From: Sphingomonas lutea
GTDB taxonomy: Bacteria > Pseudomonadota > Alphaproteobacteria > Sphingomonadales > Sphingomonadaceae
Length of the DNA: 64,000 bases
Assembly: GCF_014396785.1 (NCBI RefSeq)
Contig: NZ_CP060718.1
Span: forward strand, 1,756,501 to 1,820,500
Direction: 5' to 3'
The notes beneath the pieces are model-generated. The model was not told the origin of the DNA. It worked only from the letters and a program-made list of their open reading frames with translations, and made no database searches. Below are positions 25,679 to 34,426 of this stretch, piece by piece; position 1 is the stretch's first letter; every line of letters begins with the position of its first letter. The position numbers and the translations under genes were made by a program.

Positions 25679-27616
25679 CTACCCCCGCGGATGGAAATAA
25701 TCATAGACCTGCCGCGCGGTCGCCTTGCTGATGCCCGGCGCTTTTTCGAGATCCTCCAGCGCCGCGCCCTTGACCGCGCGCGCCGTGCCAAAGTGCATCA
25801 GCAGCGCGCGCTTGCGGTTGGGGCCGATACCGGGGACTTCATCGAGCGTGCTCGTCGTCAGGCTCTTGGCGCGCTTGGCGCGGTGGGTGCCGATGGCGAA
25901 GCGGTGCGCCTCGTCGCGCAGCCGCTGGAGGTAGAACAGCAGAGGCGAATTGGTCGGAAAGGTCAGCTCGCGCCCGCCGGGCAGGTGGAACACCTCCCTG
26001 CCCTCGCGTCCGTGATGCGGCCCCTTGGCGACGCCGACGACCGGCACGTCGTGGACGCCCATGTCCTCCATCACCTCGCACACCGCCGAAAGCTGCCCCT
26101 TGCCCCCGTCGATCAGCACCAGATCGGGCCAGTCGCCGCTGGTGCGGTCGGGATCTTCCTTTTCCAGCCGCGCGAACCGCCGTTCGAGGACTTCGCGCAT
26201 CATGCCGAAGTCGTCGTTGGTCTGCGCGGTCTTGATGTTGAACTTGCGATAGCTGTTCTTGCGCAGGCCCTCGGGGCCCGCGACGACCATCGCGCCGGTC
26301 GCGTTGGTGCCCATGATGTGGCTGTTGTCATAGACTTCGATGCGCTTGGGCACCTCGGGCAGCTCGAACGCGTCGGCCAGTTCGCGCAGCACGCGCGTCT
26401 GCGTCGTCGTCTCCGCCATCCGCCGGTCGAGCGCCTCTTCCGCGTTGCGTTTGGCCTGGTCGAGCAATTTGCGCCGCGTACCGCGCTGGGGCTGCTCGAT
26501 CACCACCTTGCGCTCCGCCCGCGCGCTCAGCGCCTCTTCCAATACCTCGCGCTCGAGCAGCTCGCGGTCGACCAGGATGCGCTTGGGCGGCGGCATGTCC
26601 TCGTAAAATTGGACGAGGAAGCTCGCCAGCACTTCGGCCTCGGGCACGTCATTGGTGTGCGCGGGGAAGAAGGCTCGGTGCCCCCAATTCTGCCCGCCGC
26701 GGATGAAAAAGGCCTGGATCGACATCGTCCCGCCCTTGCACGCGAGCGCAAACACGTCGGCGTCGCCTAGCCCCTCGGCATGCACCGTCTGGCTGCCCTG
26801 GATGTACGTCAGCGCGCGCAGCCGGTCGCGATAGACCGCGGCGAGCTCATAATCGTGCCGCTCGGCGGCTTCCGCCATCGATTTGGACAGGCGCGCCTGC
26901 ACCCCGGTCGACTTGCCTGCGAGGAACGCCTGCGCATCGTCGACCAGCTCCGCATAGTCGGCCTGCGCAATACGCCCGACGCACGGCGCCGAGCAGCGCT
27001 TGATTTGATACAGCAAGCACGGCCGCGAGCGGTTGGCGAAGAAGCTATCCGAGCAGCTGCGCAACAGGAACAGCTTCTGCAGTGCGTTGAGCGTCCGCGT
27101 CACCGATCCGGCGGAGGCGAACGGCCCGTAATATTGCCCCTTGATGCGCCGCGCGCCGCGATGCTTTTGCACCCGCGGAAAGGCATGATCCTCGCGCAGC
27201 AGGATGAAGGGGAAGCTTTTGTCGTCGCGCAGCAGCACGTTGTAGGCGGGGCGGAAGCGCTTGATCAGCTGCGCTTCGAGCAGCAGCGCCTCGGCCTCGG
27301 TCCGCGTGGTGACGATGGTCATCGACCGCGTCTGGCTGACCATTCGCTGCAGCCGCTTGGGCAGCTTGGTCACCTGGGTGTAGCTGTTGACCCGATTGCG
27401 CAGCACCCGCGCCTTCCCCACGTACAGCACGTCACCGCGCGCATCCTGCATCCGGTACACCCCCGGCCGCGACGGCAGCGTCTTCAGCACGTTGCGGATC
27501 GCCGCGATCCCCGCCTCCAGGTCGGGCGCCTCGCTCCCGCGCACCGAATAGGTCGCCGCATCCTCATTGAAGCGCGCGGCGGCATTGGGCTGGTCGGGAC
27601 GATCGGCCTTAGTCAC
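25679..27616 (-). CDS. uvrC: UvrABC system protein C
   Basis: UvrC makes both incisions in nucleotide excision repair. With 645 residues from GTG 27616 it is of normal size. The N-terminal GIY-YIG domain is seen in PGVYRMQDARGDVLYVGKA, the UvrB-interacting region near YELAAVYRDRLRAL, the endonuclease domain in YDNSHIMGTNATGAMVV and the (HhH)2 domain in LDEVPGIGPNRKRALLMHFG. An ATG at 27706 is in frame, but the first 30 residues from there look like non-conserved leader. recO lies downstream. Confidence 0.97.
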   Translation of the reverse strand: MTKADRPDQPNAAARFNEDAATYSVRGSEAPDLEAGIAAIRNVLKTLPSRPGVYRMQDARGDVLYVGKARVLRNRVNSYTQVTKLPKRLQRMVSQTRSMTIVTTRTEAEALLLEAQLIKRFRPAYNVLLRDDKSFPFILLREDHAFPRVQKHRGARRIKGQYYGPFASAGSVTRTLNALQKLFLLRSCSDSFFANRSRPCLLYQIKRCSAPCVGRIAQADYAELVDDAQAFLAGKSTGVQARLSKSMAEAAERHDYELAAVYRDRLRALTYIQGSQTVHAEGLGDADVFALACKGGTMSIQAFFIRGGQNWGHRAFFPAHTNDVPEAEVLASFLVQFYEDMPPPKRILVDRELLEREVLEEALSARAERKVVIEQPQRGTRRKLLDQAKRNAEEALDRRMAETTTQTRVLRELADAFELPEVPKRIEVYDNSHIMGTNATGAMVVAGPEGLRKNSYRKFNIKTAQTNDDFGMMREVLERRFARLEKEDPDRTSGDWPDLVLIDGGKGQLSAVCEVMEDMGVHDVPVVGVAKGPHHGREGREVFHLPGGRELTFPTNSPLLFYLQRLRDEAHRFAIGTHRAKRAKSLTTSTLDEVPGIGPNRKRALLMHFGTARAVKGAALEDLEKAPGISKATARQVYDYFHPRG

Positions 27617-27720
27617 GCGGGGTGATTTAGGGTTTCGGCCGCAGGGATGCGAGGACGGAAATGGGCTTTGATGAAACGGCGACCCAGGCGCTTCACGGCC
27701 AATCATGCTAAACCGCCCGG

Positions 27721-28185
27721 ATGAGCGTCGCCTTTCGCCGTGAGAGTGATGAAGAGCATCTCGAGCCCAAGTTCGAGCTGCCGATCCCGCCTGGGCCCAA
27801 CCTCGTCACCAGGCGCGGGCTGTCGCTGATCGAACAGCGCAATGCGGAGCTTGAGGGCCGGCTTGCGGCGGAATTGCCCGAGGACGAGCGCAAGGCCGTG
27901 CTGCGTGACGCGCGCTACTGGCGGCAGCGCCTCGCCAGCGCGCAGCTCGCACCCACGCCCGATGGCGAGACGGTGGCCATCGGGACGCGCGTGACAATAT
28001 TGCAGGGCAAGACGCGCAAGACGCTGGAAATCGTCGGGCACGACGAGGCCGATCCGGCCGAGAAGCGTATCACCTTCGCGTCCCCGTTGGCGCGCGCAAT
28101 GCTCGGCGCCAACGTCGGCGAGGTCGTCGATTATCGAGACGACGAGACGATCGAGATCGTAGCCATTGAGGTGCGGCCCGACTGA
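27721..28185 (+). CDS. greB: GreA/GreB-family transcription elongation factor
   Basis: The factor restarts stalled RNA polymerase by stimulating transcript cleavage. The protein has 154 residues. The N-terminal coiled coil includes LVTRRGLSLIEQRNAELEGRLA, and the C-terminal FKBP-like domain includes VAIGTRVTILQGKTRKTLEIVG and ITFASPLARAMLGANVGEVV. The N-terminal 30 residues (MSVAFRRESDEEHLEPK) are found in the alphaproteobacterial GreB-like group. The precise GreA/GreB assignment is tentative. Confidence 0.85.
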   Translation: MSVAFRRESDEEHLEPKFELPIPPGPNLVTRRGLSLIEQRNAELEGRLAAELPEDERKAVLRDARYWRQRLASAQLAPTPDGETVAIGTRVTILQGKTRKTLEIVGHDEADPAEKRITFASPLARAMLGANVGEVVDYRDDETIEIVAIEVRPD

Positions 28186-28207
28186 TCGGGTCGGGCCGCT
28201 CGGTTCG

Positions 28208-28399
28208 CTACTCGCGCGTGGTTGCTACGCTGGTAACCTGATCATCCTCGTTGGCGACGATGACGGTTTCGGCACCGTTGGTGCCCTGCATGCGCAGGAT
28301 GCGGCGGTTCTGGACGCTGCGCCAGCCCACCGCCACGATCAACGCGCAGACGGCAAGGCCGAACATGATGGCCATGAGATTGCTTGCGGATTCGGTCAT
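28208..28399 (-). CDS. Small single-span membrane protein, unknown function
   Basis: The 63-residue ORF has one hydrophobic helix (AIMFGLAVCALIVAVGW) followed by a basic turn (NRRILRMQG) and a polar tail. This topology suggests a periplasmic N-terminus. The ATG is preceded by CAGGGGAACGAAAA, a good Shine-Dalgarno signal. It lies alone between convergent greB and the racemase gene. I do not recognise the family. Confidence 0.7.
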   Translation of the reverse strand: MTESASNLMAIMFGLAVCALIVAVGWRSVQNRRILRMQGTNGAETVIVANEDDQVTSVATTRE

Positions 28400-28499
28400 T
28401 TTTCGTTCCCCTGAGTTCAGATGTTCAGGGGAGAAAACCGCCTGCCCGGGACAAAGGGTGCGCGTGGCCGCAATGCTTCCCGATCTGGGACGAAGCGCC

Positions 28500-29216
28500 T
28501 CACGCGGCGGCGCGCGCTTCTTCTTGCTCGCTCAGCATCCAATCGACCGCGGCGCGGGCGTGGATCGCGGTTGAATCGTAGACCGGCAGCACGTTGGCGC
28601 GGACGTCGACGGCGAGCACCAGCTCGGTGCAGCCGAGCACGATCGCCTGGACCTTTTGCTTCTGGAGCTCGGTGATCAGGGTCTTGAGTTTGCGCTGGCT
28701 GTCGCGGACGACGCGGCCGGCGGCGAGCTCTTCAAAGATGATCCGGTCGACTTCGCGCATCCAACCCGCCTCGATCGGTGCCAGGGTGATGCCGCGCGCT
28801 TCCAGCCGGTCGCGGACGTGGCCCTCGGTCATGGTGAAGCGCGTGCCGAGCAGCGCGACGCGCCCGCGGCGGTCGGCGACGATGCGATCGGCGACGGCAT
28901 CGCCGATGTGAAGCAGCTGGATGCCGACCGCGGCGGCGACATCGTCATAGACCATGTGGCCGGTGTTTGAGGCGATCAGGCCGCCCTCGGCCCCGCCATG
29001 TTCGAGATTGCGCATCGCCTGCGTGGTCGCGGCGGCAACCCCCGCCCAGTCGCCCGCCAGCTCCATTTCAGCGATCGGGGCGAGGTCGAGACTTTCGACT
29101 GCCAGCCGCGCGCTGTGCAGCCCGCCAAGCCGATAGGCGATCGCGCGGTTGATATGATCGTAATAAAGCGCGGTGGACGCCCAGCTCGTCCCCCCAACGA
29201 TTCCCAGCTTGCGCAA
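28500..29216 (-). CDS. Aspartate/glutamate racemase family protein
   Basis: The 238-residue protein starts LRKLGIVGGTSWASTALYY and has the second catalytic cysteine in IVLGCTELVLAV. At the first position, where most members read CNTxH, it reads LIASNTGHM, so a Ser or Ala takes the place of the usual Cys (an E. coli relative, YgeA, also lacks this cysteine and has Thr). Activity and substrate are therefore uncertain. TTG 29216 was chosen as start since the longer frame adds an arginine-rich, unrelated leader. Confidence 0.85.
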   Translation of the reverse strand: MRKLGIVGGTSWASTALYYDHINRAIAYRLGGLHSARLAVESLDLAPIAEMELAGDWAGVAAATTQAMRNLEHGGAEGGLIASNTGHMVYDDVAAAVGIQLLHIGDAVADRIVADRRGRVALLGTRFTMTEGHVRDRLEARGITLAPIEAGWMREVDRIIFEELAAGRVVRDSQRKLKTLITELQKQKVQAIVLGCTELVLAVDVRANVLPVYDSTAIHARAAVDWMLSEQEEARAAA

Positions 29217-29362
29217 CGTTCGACCCCTTCCCGATGAGCGGCGCCAGCGAGATCGCGCGCGCCCAAAACGCTTGTCACGCAAGGCGAAGCTGCCGCGCAA
29301 GCGGTAACGAACCGGGTTAGCGGAAGTTGAATCGAAAATCGGTGGATTGTTCGGAAAAGCCG

Positions 29363-30772
29363 TCAGCCGAGGTTCTTGACGATCTCCTCGACCATCTTCT
29401 TGGCGTCGGCGAGGAGCATCATCGTATTGTCGCGGTAGAAGAGCTCGTTATCGACGCCGGCATAGCCGACCCCGCCCATTGATCTTTTGATAAACAACAC
29501 GGTGCGGGCCTTTTCGACGTCGAGCACGGGCATGCCGTAGATCGGCGAGCTCTTGTCGGTCTTGGCCGCGGGGTTGGTGACGTCATTGGCGCCGATGACG
29601 AATGCGACATCGGTCTGCGCGAATTCGCTGTTGATATCCTCCAGCTCGAACACGTCGTCGTACGGCACATTGGCCTCGGCCAGAAGCACGTTCATGTGCC
29701 CCGGCATTCGCCCCGCGACGGGGTGGATCGCATATTTGACGCGCACCCCTTCCTTCTTGAGCAGGTCGCCCATCTCGCGCAGTGCGTGCTGCGCCTGGCT
29801 CACCGCCATGCCGTAGCCGGGGACGATGATCACCTGGTCGGCCTGCTTCATCAGGAACGCCGCATCCTCGGCCGATCCGCGCTTGTACGGCCGGTCGATC
29901 GCCGCCGCCGCGCCGCCCGCGACCGCATCGCCGCCAAAGCCGCCAGCGATCACCGAGATGAAGCTGCGGTTCATCGCCCGGCACATGATGTAGCTGAGGA
30001 TCGCGCCCGAGCTGCCGACCAGCGCCCCGGTAATGATCATCGCGCTGTTGTGCAGCGTGAACCCCATCGCCGCCGCGGCCCAGCCCGAATAGCTGTTGAG
30101 CATCGAGATCACGACCGGCATGTCGGCCCCGCCGATCGGGATGATGAGCAAGAAGCCGATGGCGAAGCTCAGTGCCGCGACCGTCCAGAACACCCACGGC
30201 GACTGATCGACCGTGAAATACGCGATCAGCCCGAGAATCGCCGCCAGCGTCGCCAAGTTGATGACATGGCGCAGCGGGAGCAGGATCGGCTTGCCGCTCA
30301 TATTGCCGTTAAGCTTGAGGAAGGCGATCACCGAGCCGGAGAAGGTGATCGCGCCGATCGCTACGCCGAGGCCCATTTCGATGCGGCTGACCGGCTCGAT
30401 GCCATCGGGCCCGAGGATGCCGAACGCGCCGGGATTGAGGAACGCCGCCGCGCCGACCAGTACTGCGGCCATGCCAACGAGGCTATGAAAGGCCGCAACC
30501 AGCTGCGGCATCGCCGTCATCTGGATCTTGCGTGCGGTGATCAAACCGATGCCGCCGCCGATCGCCACCGCGGCGAGGATTTCGGGCAGGCTTGCAATCT
30601 CATGCACCGCGAGCGTCGTCACGACCGCAATGGCCATGCCGATCATCCCCGCGCGGTTGCCGCGGCGGCTGCTTTCCGGGCTCGACAGTCCGCGCAGCGC
30701 GAGGATGAAGCAGACCCCGGCGATCAGATAGGCGATCAGCACCCAGGCGGGCGTCGCCGCCGCCTCATGCAT
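29363..30772 (-). CDS. pntB: NAD(P) transhydrogenase beta subunit
   Basis: PntB forms half of the proton channel and binds NADP(H). The 469-residue protein has about nine membrane helices and the NADP domain after residue 290 (VIIVPGYGMAVSQAQHALRE, HPVAGRMPGHMNVLLAEA, GANDVTNPAAKTD). It ends in IVKNLG. It overlaps pntAB by eight bases. The matching pntAA lies 5 kb away, in the same orientation. Confidence 0.97.
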   Translation of the reverse strand: MHEAAATPAWVLIAYLIAGVCFILALRGLSSPESSRRGNRAGMIGMAIAVVTTLAVHEIASLPEILAAVAIGGGIGLITARKIQMTAMPQLVAAFHSLVGMAAVLVGAAAFLNPGAFGILGPDGIEPVSRIEMGLGVAIGAITFSGSVIAFLKLNGNMSGKPILLPLRHVINLATLAAILGLIAYFTVDQSPWVFWTVAALSFAIGFLLIIPIGGADMPVVISMLNSYSGWAAAAMGFTLHNSAMIITGALVGSSGAILSYIMCRAMNRSFISVIAGGFGGDAVAGGAAAAIDRPYKRGSAEDAAFLMKQADQVIIVPGYGMAVSQAQHALREMGDLLKKEGVRVKYAIHPVAGRMPGHMNVLLAEANVPYDDVFELEDINSEFAQTDVAFVIGANDVTNPAAKTDKSSPIYGMPVLDVEKARTVLFIKRSMGGVGYAGVDNELFYRDNTMMLLADAKKMVEEIVKNLG

Positions 30773-31076
30773 GGGTCTTGTCTCCCTGCGGAACCGGACG
30801 CTCCTTCTTCTTGTACATCGCGAGCATCCGAGCGGTGACTGCGAAGCCGCCGAAGATGTTGACGCTCGCCAGCACCACGCCGAGCAGGCCGAGCCACTTC
30901 GCCGCCGGGCTCGCCGCCGAAGCCGCCGCGATCAGCGCGCCGACGATGATCACTGACGAGATGGCGTTGGTCACGCTCATCAGCGGGGTGTGAAGCGCGG
31001 GGGTTACCGACCAGACGACATAATAGCCGACGAAGCAGGACAGCACGAAGATCGACAGGATTGAAACGAAGTCCAT
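30765..31076 (-). CDS. pntAB: NAD(P) transhydrogenase alpha subunit, membrane part
   Basis: This 103-residue protein is the C-terminal, membrane half of the split alpha subunit. It has three to four helices (SILSIFVLSCFVGYYVVW; ISSVIIVGALIAAA; LLGVVLASVNIFGGFAVTARML). The length is typical for the split form. Normally it directly follows pntAA, but here the gene upstream is on the other strand, so pntAB-pntB need their own promoter in 31077-31250. Confidence 0.96.
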   Translation of the reverse strand: MDFVSILSIFVLSCFVGYYVVWSVTPALHTPLMSVTNAISSVIIVGALIAAASAASPAAKWLGLLGVVLASVNIFGGFAVTARMLAMYKKKERPVPQGDKTHA

Positions 31077-31172
31077 GAGCCCTCCGCCAAGCAGCAGGCG
31101 TTTGTGGCCGCTCGCTTCCAGGCTGTCGAGAGGGGTTTGGAATGGAGGTTCAACGCGCCGGACCGAACGTTG

Positions 31173-31199
31173 TTAATTCGAACGGGGTTATCGAATTAA
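31173..31199. promoter_or_regulatory. Perfect 9-bp inverted repeat in the divergent pntAB / CHASE2-EAL region
   Basis: TTAATTCGA at 31173-31181 is the exact complement of TCGAATTAA at 31191-31199, with a 9-base spacer. It lies in the most AT-rich part of the 175-base divergent interval. Size and place fit a repressor or activator operator. No known binding protein is assigned. Confidence 0.6.
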
Positions 31200-31251
31200 T
31201 AACCTTTCCCCGCGCACACATATGCCCGTGTTCAATGGGGAGAAGTGCTCG

Positions 31252-33546
31252 GTGCGCTCTCGGGAGGAAAAGACAGCTGCGCGGTCGCCGTCTTGGCTCC
31301 TGCTATGGACGGCGCTCGCCGGGCTGATCTTCGGCCTGATCCAGTTCGGCGAACCGCTGGAGGATGCGCTTCGCACCCTCCGCAATCAAACGCATTCCAA
31401 TCGAGCAAGCGGCGATATCGTCATCGTCAAGATCGACGAAGCATCTGTCCGTGAGGTCGCCGCATGGCCCTGGTCGCGCCGCGAATACGCCCGATTGACC
31501 GACGAGCTGGCCCGGTCCGGTGCGCGCCGGATCTTCTTCACCACGCCGTTCTACGGTCCGACGACCGCAGCCGACGACCGGAAATTCGCCGATGCGCTGA
31601 AACGCTCCGGGCGAAGCGTATTGGCGGTCAAGACCGTTACCGGCAGCAGCTCCAGCCTGCAGACGGGCGCCTTGCCCTATGCGCCCCTGGCAGACGCAGC
31701 CCAACTGGGATCGACCAGCGTCCGGTACAATTTCCGCTACACGGCATGGAAAATGCCGTTCGCGATGCCGATCGATGGGCGGACGCTGCCGTCCTTCTCA
31801 GCCCTGCTCGCCAATGTCGAGGGCCGGGCAACGGGCGAAACCTTCATCGTTGATTATTCCATCGACCCTGCCAGCATCCCCTCGGTTTCAGCGCGGTCCG
31901 TGCTCGGCAACCGGCTTCCGGCTGAGTTCGTCCGCGGCAAGGACGTCATCGTCGGACCGACCACGACAACCGCCGCCAATGAGCTGTCGAACATTCCCGG
32001 TATCGGCGAAATGGGCAGCGTCTATCTTCATGCGCTGGGAGCGGAGACACTCAAGGACGGACGTCCACTCTACCTCGGCTGGGTGCCCTTCTATCTGGCG
32101 GCGATGGTGCTTGCTGCGCTCTCCCTGCGGTTAAGGCATTCGCGCCGGCAGGTCCCGCTCATCGGCGGCTTTATTGCTTTCCTGCTGGTCGGGACGATCC
32201 CGCTCGAAGCGCGCGGCATCCACGCCGATATTACGCCAGCCTTGTTCGTCATCCTCACCGTGACGTCCGCGATCGCCTGGCGGCAGTATCGACAGCGAGG
32301 CATGCTGAACGCCGTCTCCGGGTTGCCGAATCTGACCGCACTCCAGGCGAGGCGCGCCGGCCGGAACGAAGCGATGATCGTTGCACGCATCCTTAACTAT
32401 GCGGAAATTGTCGCAGCCTTGGCGGCCGAAAACGAAAAGCAGCTCGTCGATCAGATTGTCGCCCGACTGTCGCTCGGCTCGAAAGACCGAACCTTCTATC
32501 ACGGGGACGGCGGGCTTTTCGCCTGGTTCGAGCAATCGGCGGAACCGTTCGGACATCACATCGATGCGCTTTACGCGTTATTCCGCAATCCAGTGAGGAT
32601 CGCGGGCTTGCCGATCGACGTCGCGATCAGCTTCGGCGTCGAGATCGGCAGCGGCCGTTCGCTGGCCAACCGTCTCGCCAGTGCCACCGTGGCTGCCGAG
32701 GAAGCCGCGCATGCAGGCCTCAAGTGGAAATATCACGATCCCGGCACGATCGAGGATGCGTCGTGGAAGCTATCGATGCTCAGCCAGCTCGACTCGGCCA
32801 TCGACAAGGGCGAAGTTTGGATTGCTTTACAGCCTCAGCTCGACCTTAGGACTGGTCGCATCTCTGGCGCCGAAGCGCTGGCGCGATGGACGCACCCGGA
32901 AAAGGGGCCGATCGCCGCATCCGAATTCGTCGCCGCGGCTGAACAACACGACCGCATCGGCAAGCTGACCGACTTCGTCCTGGAAAAGGCCATTGTGGCC
33001 GCGGCGGAAATCAACAGTCGCGGCCATGAATTCGGGGTGGCCGTGAACCTGTCCGCACGCCTTTTGTCGGACCGCCAACTGACCATGCGGGTTGCCGCGC
33101 TCCTCTCCCGCCATGGGCTTGCGCCCAAGCACCTCACCCTTGAGCTGACGGAGACGACGGAGTTGGCGGAAGGCGGGGAGGCGCTCGCCATGCTTTCGCG
33201 GCTGCGCGACCTCGGTGTCGAGATTTCGATCGACGATTACGGCACCGGCCTGTCGACGTTGAACTATCTGAAGAAGATCCCCGCCAACGAGATCAAGATC
33301 GACCAAAGCTTCGTCAAAGGATTGTGCGACAATCGCAGCGACCGCTTGATGGTGCAGTCGACCATCAGCCTTGCTCATTCGCTCGAGCGGCGAGTCGTTG
33401 CCGAGGGGGTCGAGGAACGCGAAACGCTCGATACGCTTGCGGAAATGGAATGCGATCTGGCGCAGGGATACATCATCGGCCGTCCGATGAGCCTTGAAAG
33501 CCTAATGAAACGCATTGTCGCCGACTCGCGCCGACGCGTCGCGTAA
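31252..33546 (+). CDS. CHASE2 - degenerate GGDEF - EAL cyclic-di-GMP phosphodiesterase
   Basis: The membrane protein starts with a helix (LLLWTALAGLIFGLIQF), a periplasmic CHASE2 sensor (to about residue 265), and then three helices (about 275-345). The GGDEF-like domain carries HGDGG in place of GGDEF and should be inactive in synthesis. The EAL domain is complete: AEALARW, VNLSARLL, LELTETTEL, IDDYGTGLSTL, IKIDQSFV, AEGVEE, LAQGYIIG. GTG 31252 is preceded by GGGGAGAA; ATG 31222 is in frame but has no such signal. It probably degrades c-di-GMP in response to an outside signal. Confidence 0.9.
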   Translation: MRSREEKTAARSPSWLLLWTALAGLIFGLIQFGEPLEDALRTLRNQTHSNRASGDIVIVKIDEASVREVAAWPWSRREYARLTDELARSGARRIFFTTPFYGPTTAADDRKFADALKRSGRSVLAVKTVTGSSSSLQTGALPYAPLADAAQLGSTSVRYNFRYTAWKMPFAMPIDGRTLPSFSALLANVEGRATGETFIVDYSIDPASIPSVSARSVLGNRLPAEFVRGKDVIVGPTTTTAANELSNIPGIGEMGSVYLHALGAETLKDGRPLYLGWVPFYLAAMVLAALSLRLRHSRRQVPLIGGFIAFLLVGTIPLEARGIHADITPALFVILTVTSAIAWRQYRQRGMLNAVSGLPNLTALQARRAGRNEAMIVARILNYAEIVAALAAENEKQLVDQIVARLSLGSKDRTFYHGDGGLFAWFEQSAEPFGHHIDALYALFRNPVRIAGLPIDVAISFGVEIGSGRSLANRLASATVAAEEAAHAGLKWKYHDPGTIEDASWKLSMLSQLDSAIDKGEVWIALQPQLDLRTGRISGAEALARWTHPEKGPIAASEFVAAAEQHDRIGKLTDFVLEKAIVAAAEINSRGHEFGVAVNLSARLLSDRQLTMRVAALLSRHGLAPKHLTLELTETTELAEGGEALAMLSRLRDLGVEISIDDYGTGLSTLNYLKKIPANEIKIDQSFVKGLCDNRSDRLMVQSTISLAHSLERRVVAEGVEERETLDTLAEMECDLAQGYIIGRPMSLESLMKRIVADSRRRVA

Positions 33547-33610
33547 CTTCAAACAACTTGCGGAATTGGTGCACTTGCTTGCTGACGTAGGTGCGCGACT
33601 TGAACGAATT

Positions 33611-33629
33611 GGTTAATCTGTTGCTAACC
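33611..33629 (+). promoter_or_regulatory. CtrA-box-like site upstream of the small ORF
   Basis: The site GGTTAATCTGTTGCTAACC contains TTAA-N7-CTAA, one mismatch from the CtrA consensus TTAA-N7-TTAA, and is itself partly dyad-symmetric (GGTTAA/TAACC). It lies 56 bases before the start codon at 33685. A second TTAA-GG-TTAA follows at 33636-33645. Assignment to CtrA is by motif only. Confidence 0.45.
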
Positions 33630-33684
33630 ATCTCAATTAAGGTTAATGTCCCCTCAACTGCCGAATCGCAGTTTGAACAGGGGA

Positions 33685-33744
33685 ATGACGATGAAAAAGC
33701 AAACCCGTGGGTTCTGGGATCTGCTTGGTTGGTTTTGGCGCTAA
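33685..33744 (+). CDS. 19-residue tryptophan-rich small ORF
   Basis: The ORF reads MTMKKQTRGFWDLLGWFWR. Its ATG follows CAGGGGA, a good ribosome-binding site, and an in-frame ATG is also at 33691. The peptide is basic at the N-terminus and has an aromatic core with three tryptophans. No further coding sequence follows before a strong terminator at 33809. It may be a leader peptide of an attenuator or a small membrane-active peptide. I do not recognise it. The unit is the main content of the 33547-34000 gap. Confidence 0.55.
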   Translation: MTMKKQTRGFWDLLGWFWR

Positions 33745-33760
33745 GCCGAAGCAAGATTAG

Positions 33761-33790
33761 CTGAGGCCGGGCTTCCGGCTTAAATCTCAG
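33761..33790 (+). ncRNA. Nested hairpins after the small ORF
   Basis: GCCGG-GCTT-CCGGC (33766-33779) lies inside a CTGAG/CTCAG pair (33761-33765 with 33786-33790). GATT 33755-33758 can pair with AATC 33783-33786 as a competing fold. Alternative pairings before a terminator are what an attenuator would need; this is inference. Confidence 0.4.
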
Positions 33791-33808
33791 GCAAATCAAA
33801 ACGTTAAG

Positions 33809-33835
33809 GCGTCTGCAGGAATGCGGGCGCTTTTT
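33809..33835 (+). terminator. Rho-independent terminator with GGAA loop
   Basis: A 9-bp stem (GCGTCTGCA with TGCGGGCGC, two G-T pairs) is closed by a GGAA tetraloop and followed by five T residues. It closes the transcription unit of the small ORF. Confidence 0.8.
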
Positions 33836-34000
33836 CGTAGTTGCGTCTCCCATCTATTGCGAAGTGCGGCGAAGTAACGATCCGAGGCGGACCGGCCTGA
33901 CCCCTGCCGCGAGTTGGCGACTCGGACCGAATGCGTCCGCTCACGACTGGTATTGCGATCGTCCCCTGATCTTGGCCCAATGCCCTGCTACAGCGCCAAC

Positions 34001-34426
34001 ATGCTGCGTCAGTTCATCGGCTCCGTCATCGTTCAAGCGCCCGCCCAAGGCCTTCATCCTGTGGGTCGCGAGGTCGGACAGTGGCTTTCCGCACAGCCGA
34101 TCACTGACGGCTTGCTGACGCTCCTTTGCCGCCACACTTCGGCTTCCCTTCTCATACAGGAGAATGCGGCCCCGGCGGCGCGGCGCGACCTCGAAGCATA
34201 TTTCGCCCGCGTTGCGCCCGAGAGCACCGATTACGAGCATGATGACGAGGGCCCGGACGACATGCCCGCGCACGTTCGTTCGGCGCTGACCCAGACGTCG
34301 CTGTCGATCCCGGTATCCCGGGGCCGCCTGACGCTCGGCATGTGGCAGGGCATCTACCTGTTCGAACATCGCCGCCAGCCGCCCGCGCGAGAGATCGCGC
34401 TGCATCTCATCGGCGAACCGGGATGA
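34001..34426 (+). CDS. yjbQ: YjbQ family protein (UPF0047)
   Basis: This 141-residue protein matches the YjbQ family across its length: LLTLLCRHTSASLLIQENA, the acidic YEHDDEGPDDMPAHV and the C-terminal LGMWQGIYLFEHR. The family has a beta-barrel-like trimer and some members show weak thiamine phosphate synthase activity; physiological role is unclear. ATG 34001 (MLRQFIGSVIV) is the family start. The stop overlaps the next gene by four bases. Confidence 0.9.
   Translation: MLRQFIGSVIVQAPAQGLHPVGREVGQWLSAQPITDGLLTLLCRHTSASLLIQENAAPAARRDLEAYFARVAPESTDYEHDDEGPDDMPAHVRSALTQTSLSIPVSRGRLTLGMWQGIYLFEHRRQPPAREIALHLIGEPG

Noticed and set aside
33685..33835. A trp operon leader in the strict sense
   Set aside because: The peptide is rich in Trp, but no trp biosynthesis gene follows and the Trp codons are not consecutive; only a general leader or small peptide is kept as a hypothesis.
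33473..33853. 126-codon minus-strand frame over the small ORF unit
   Set aside because: It begins within the CHASE2-EAL gene end and runs against a strong plus-strand terminator and ribosome-binding site; no domain is seen.
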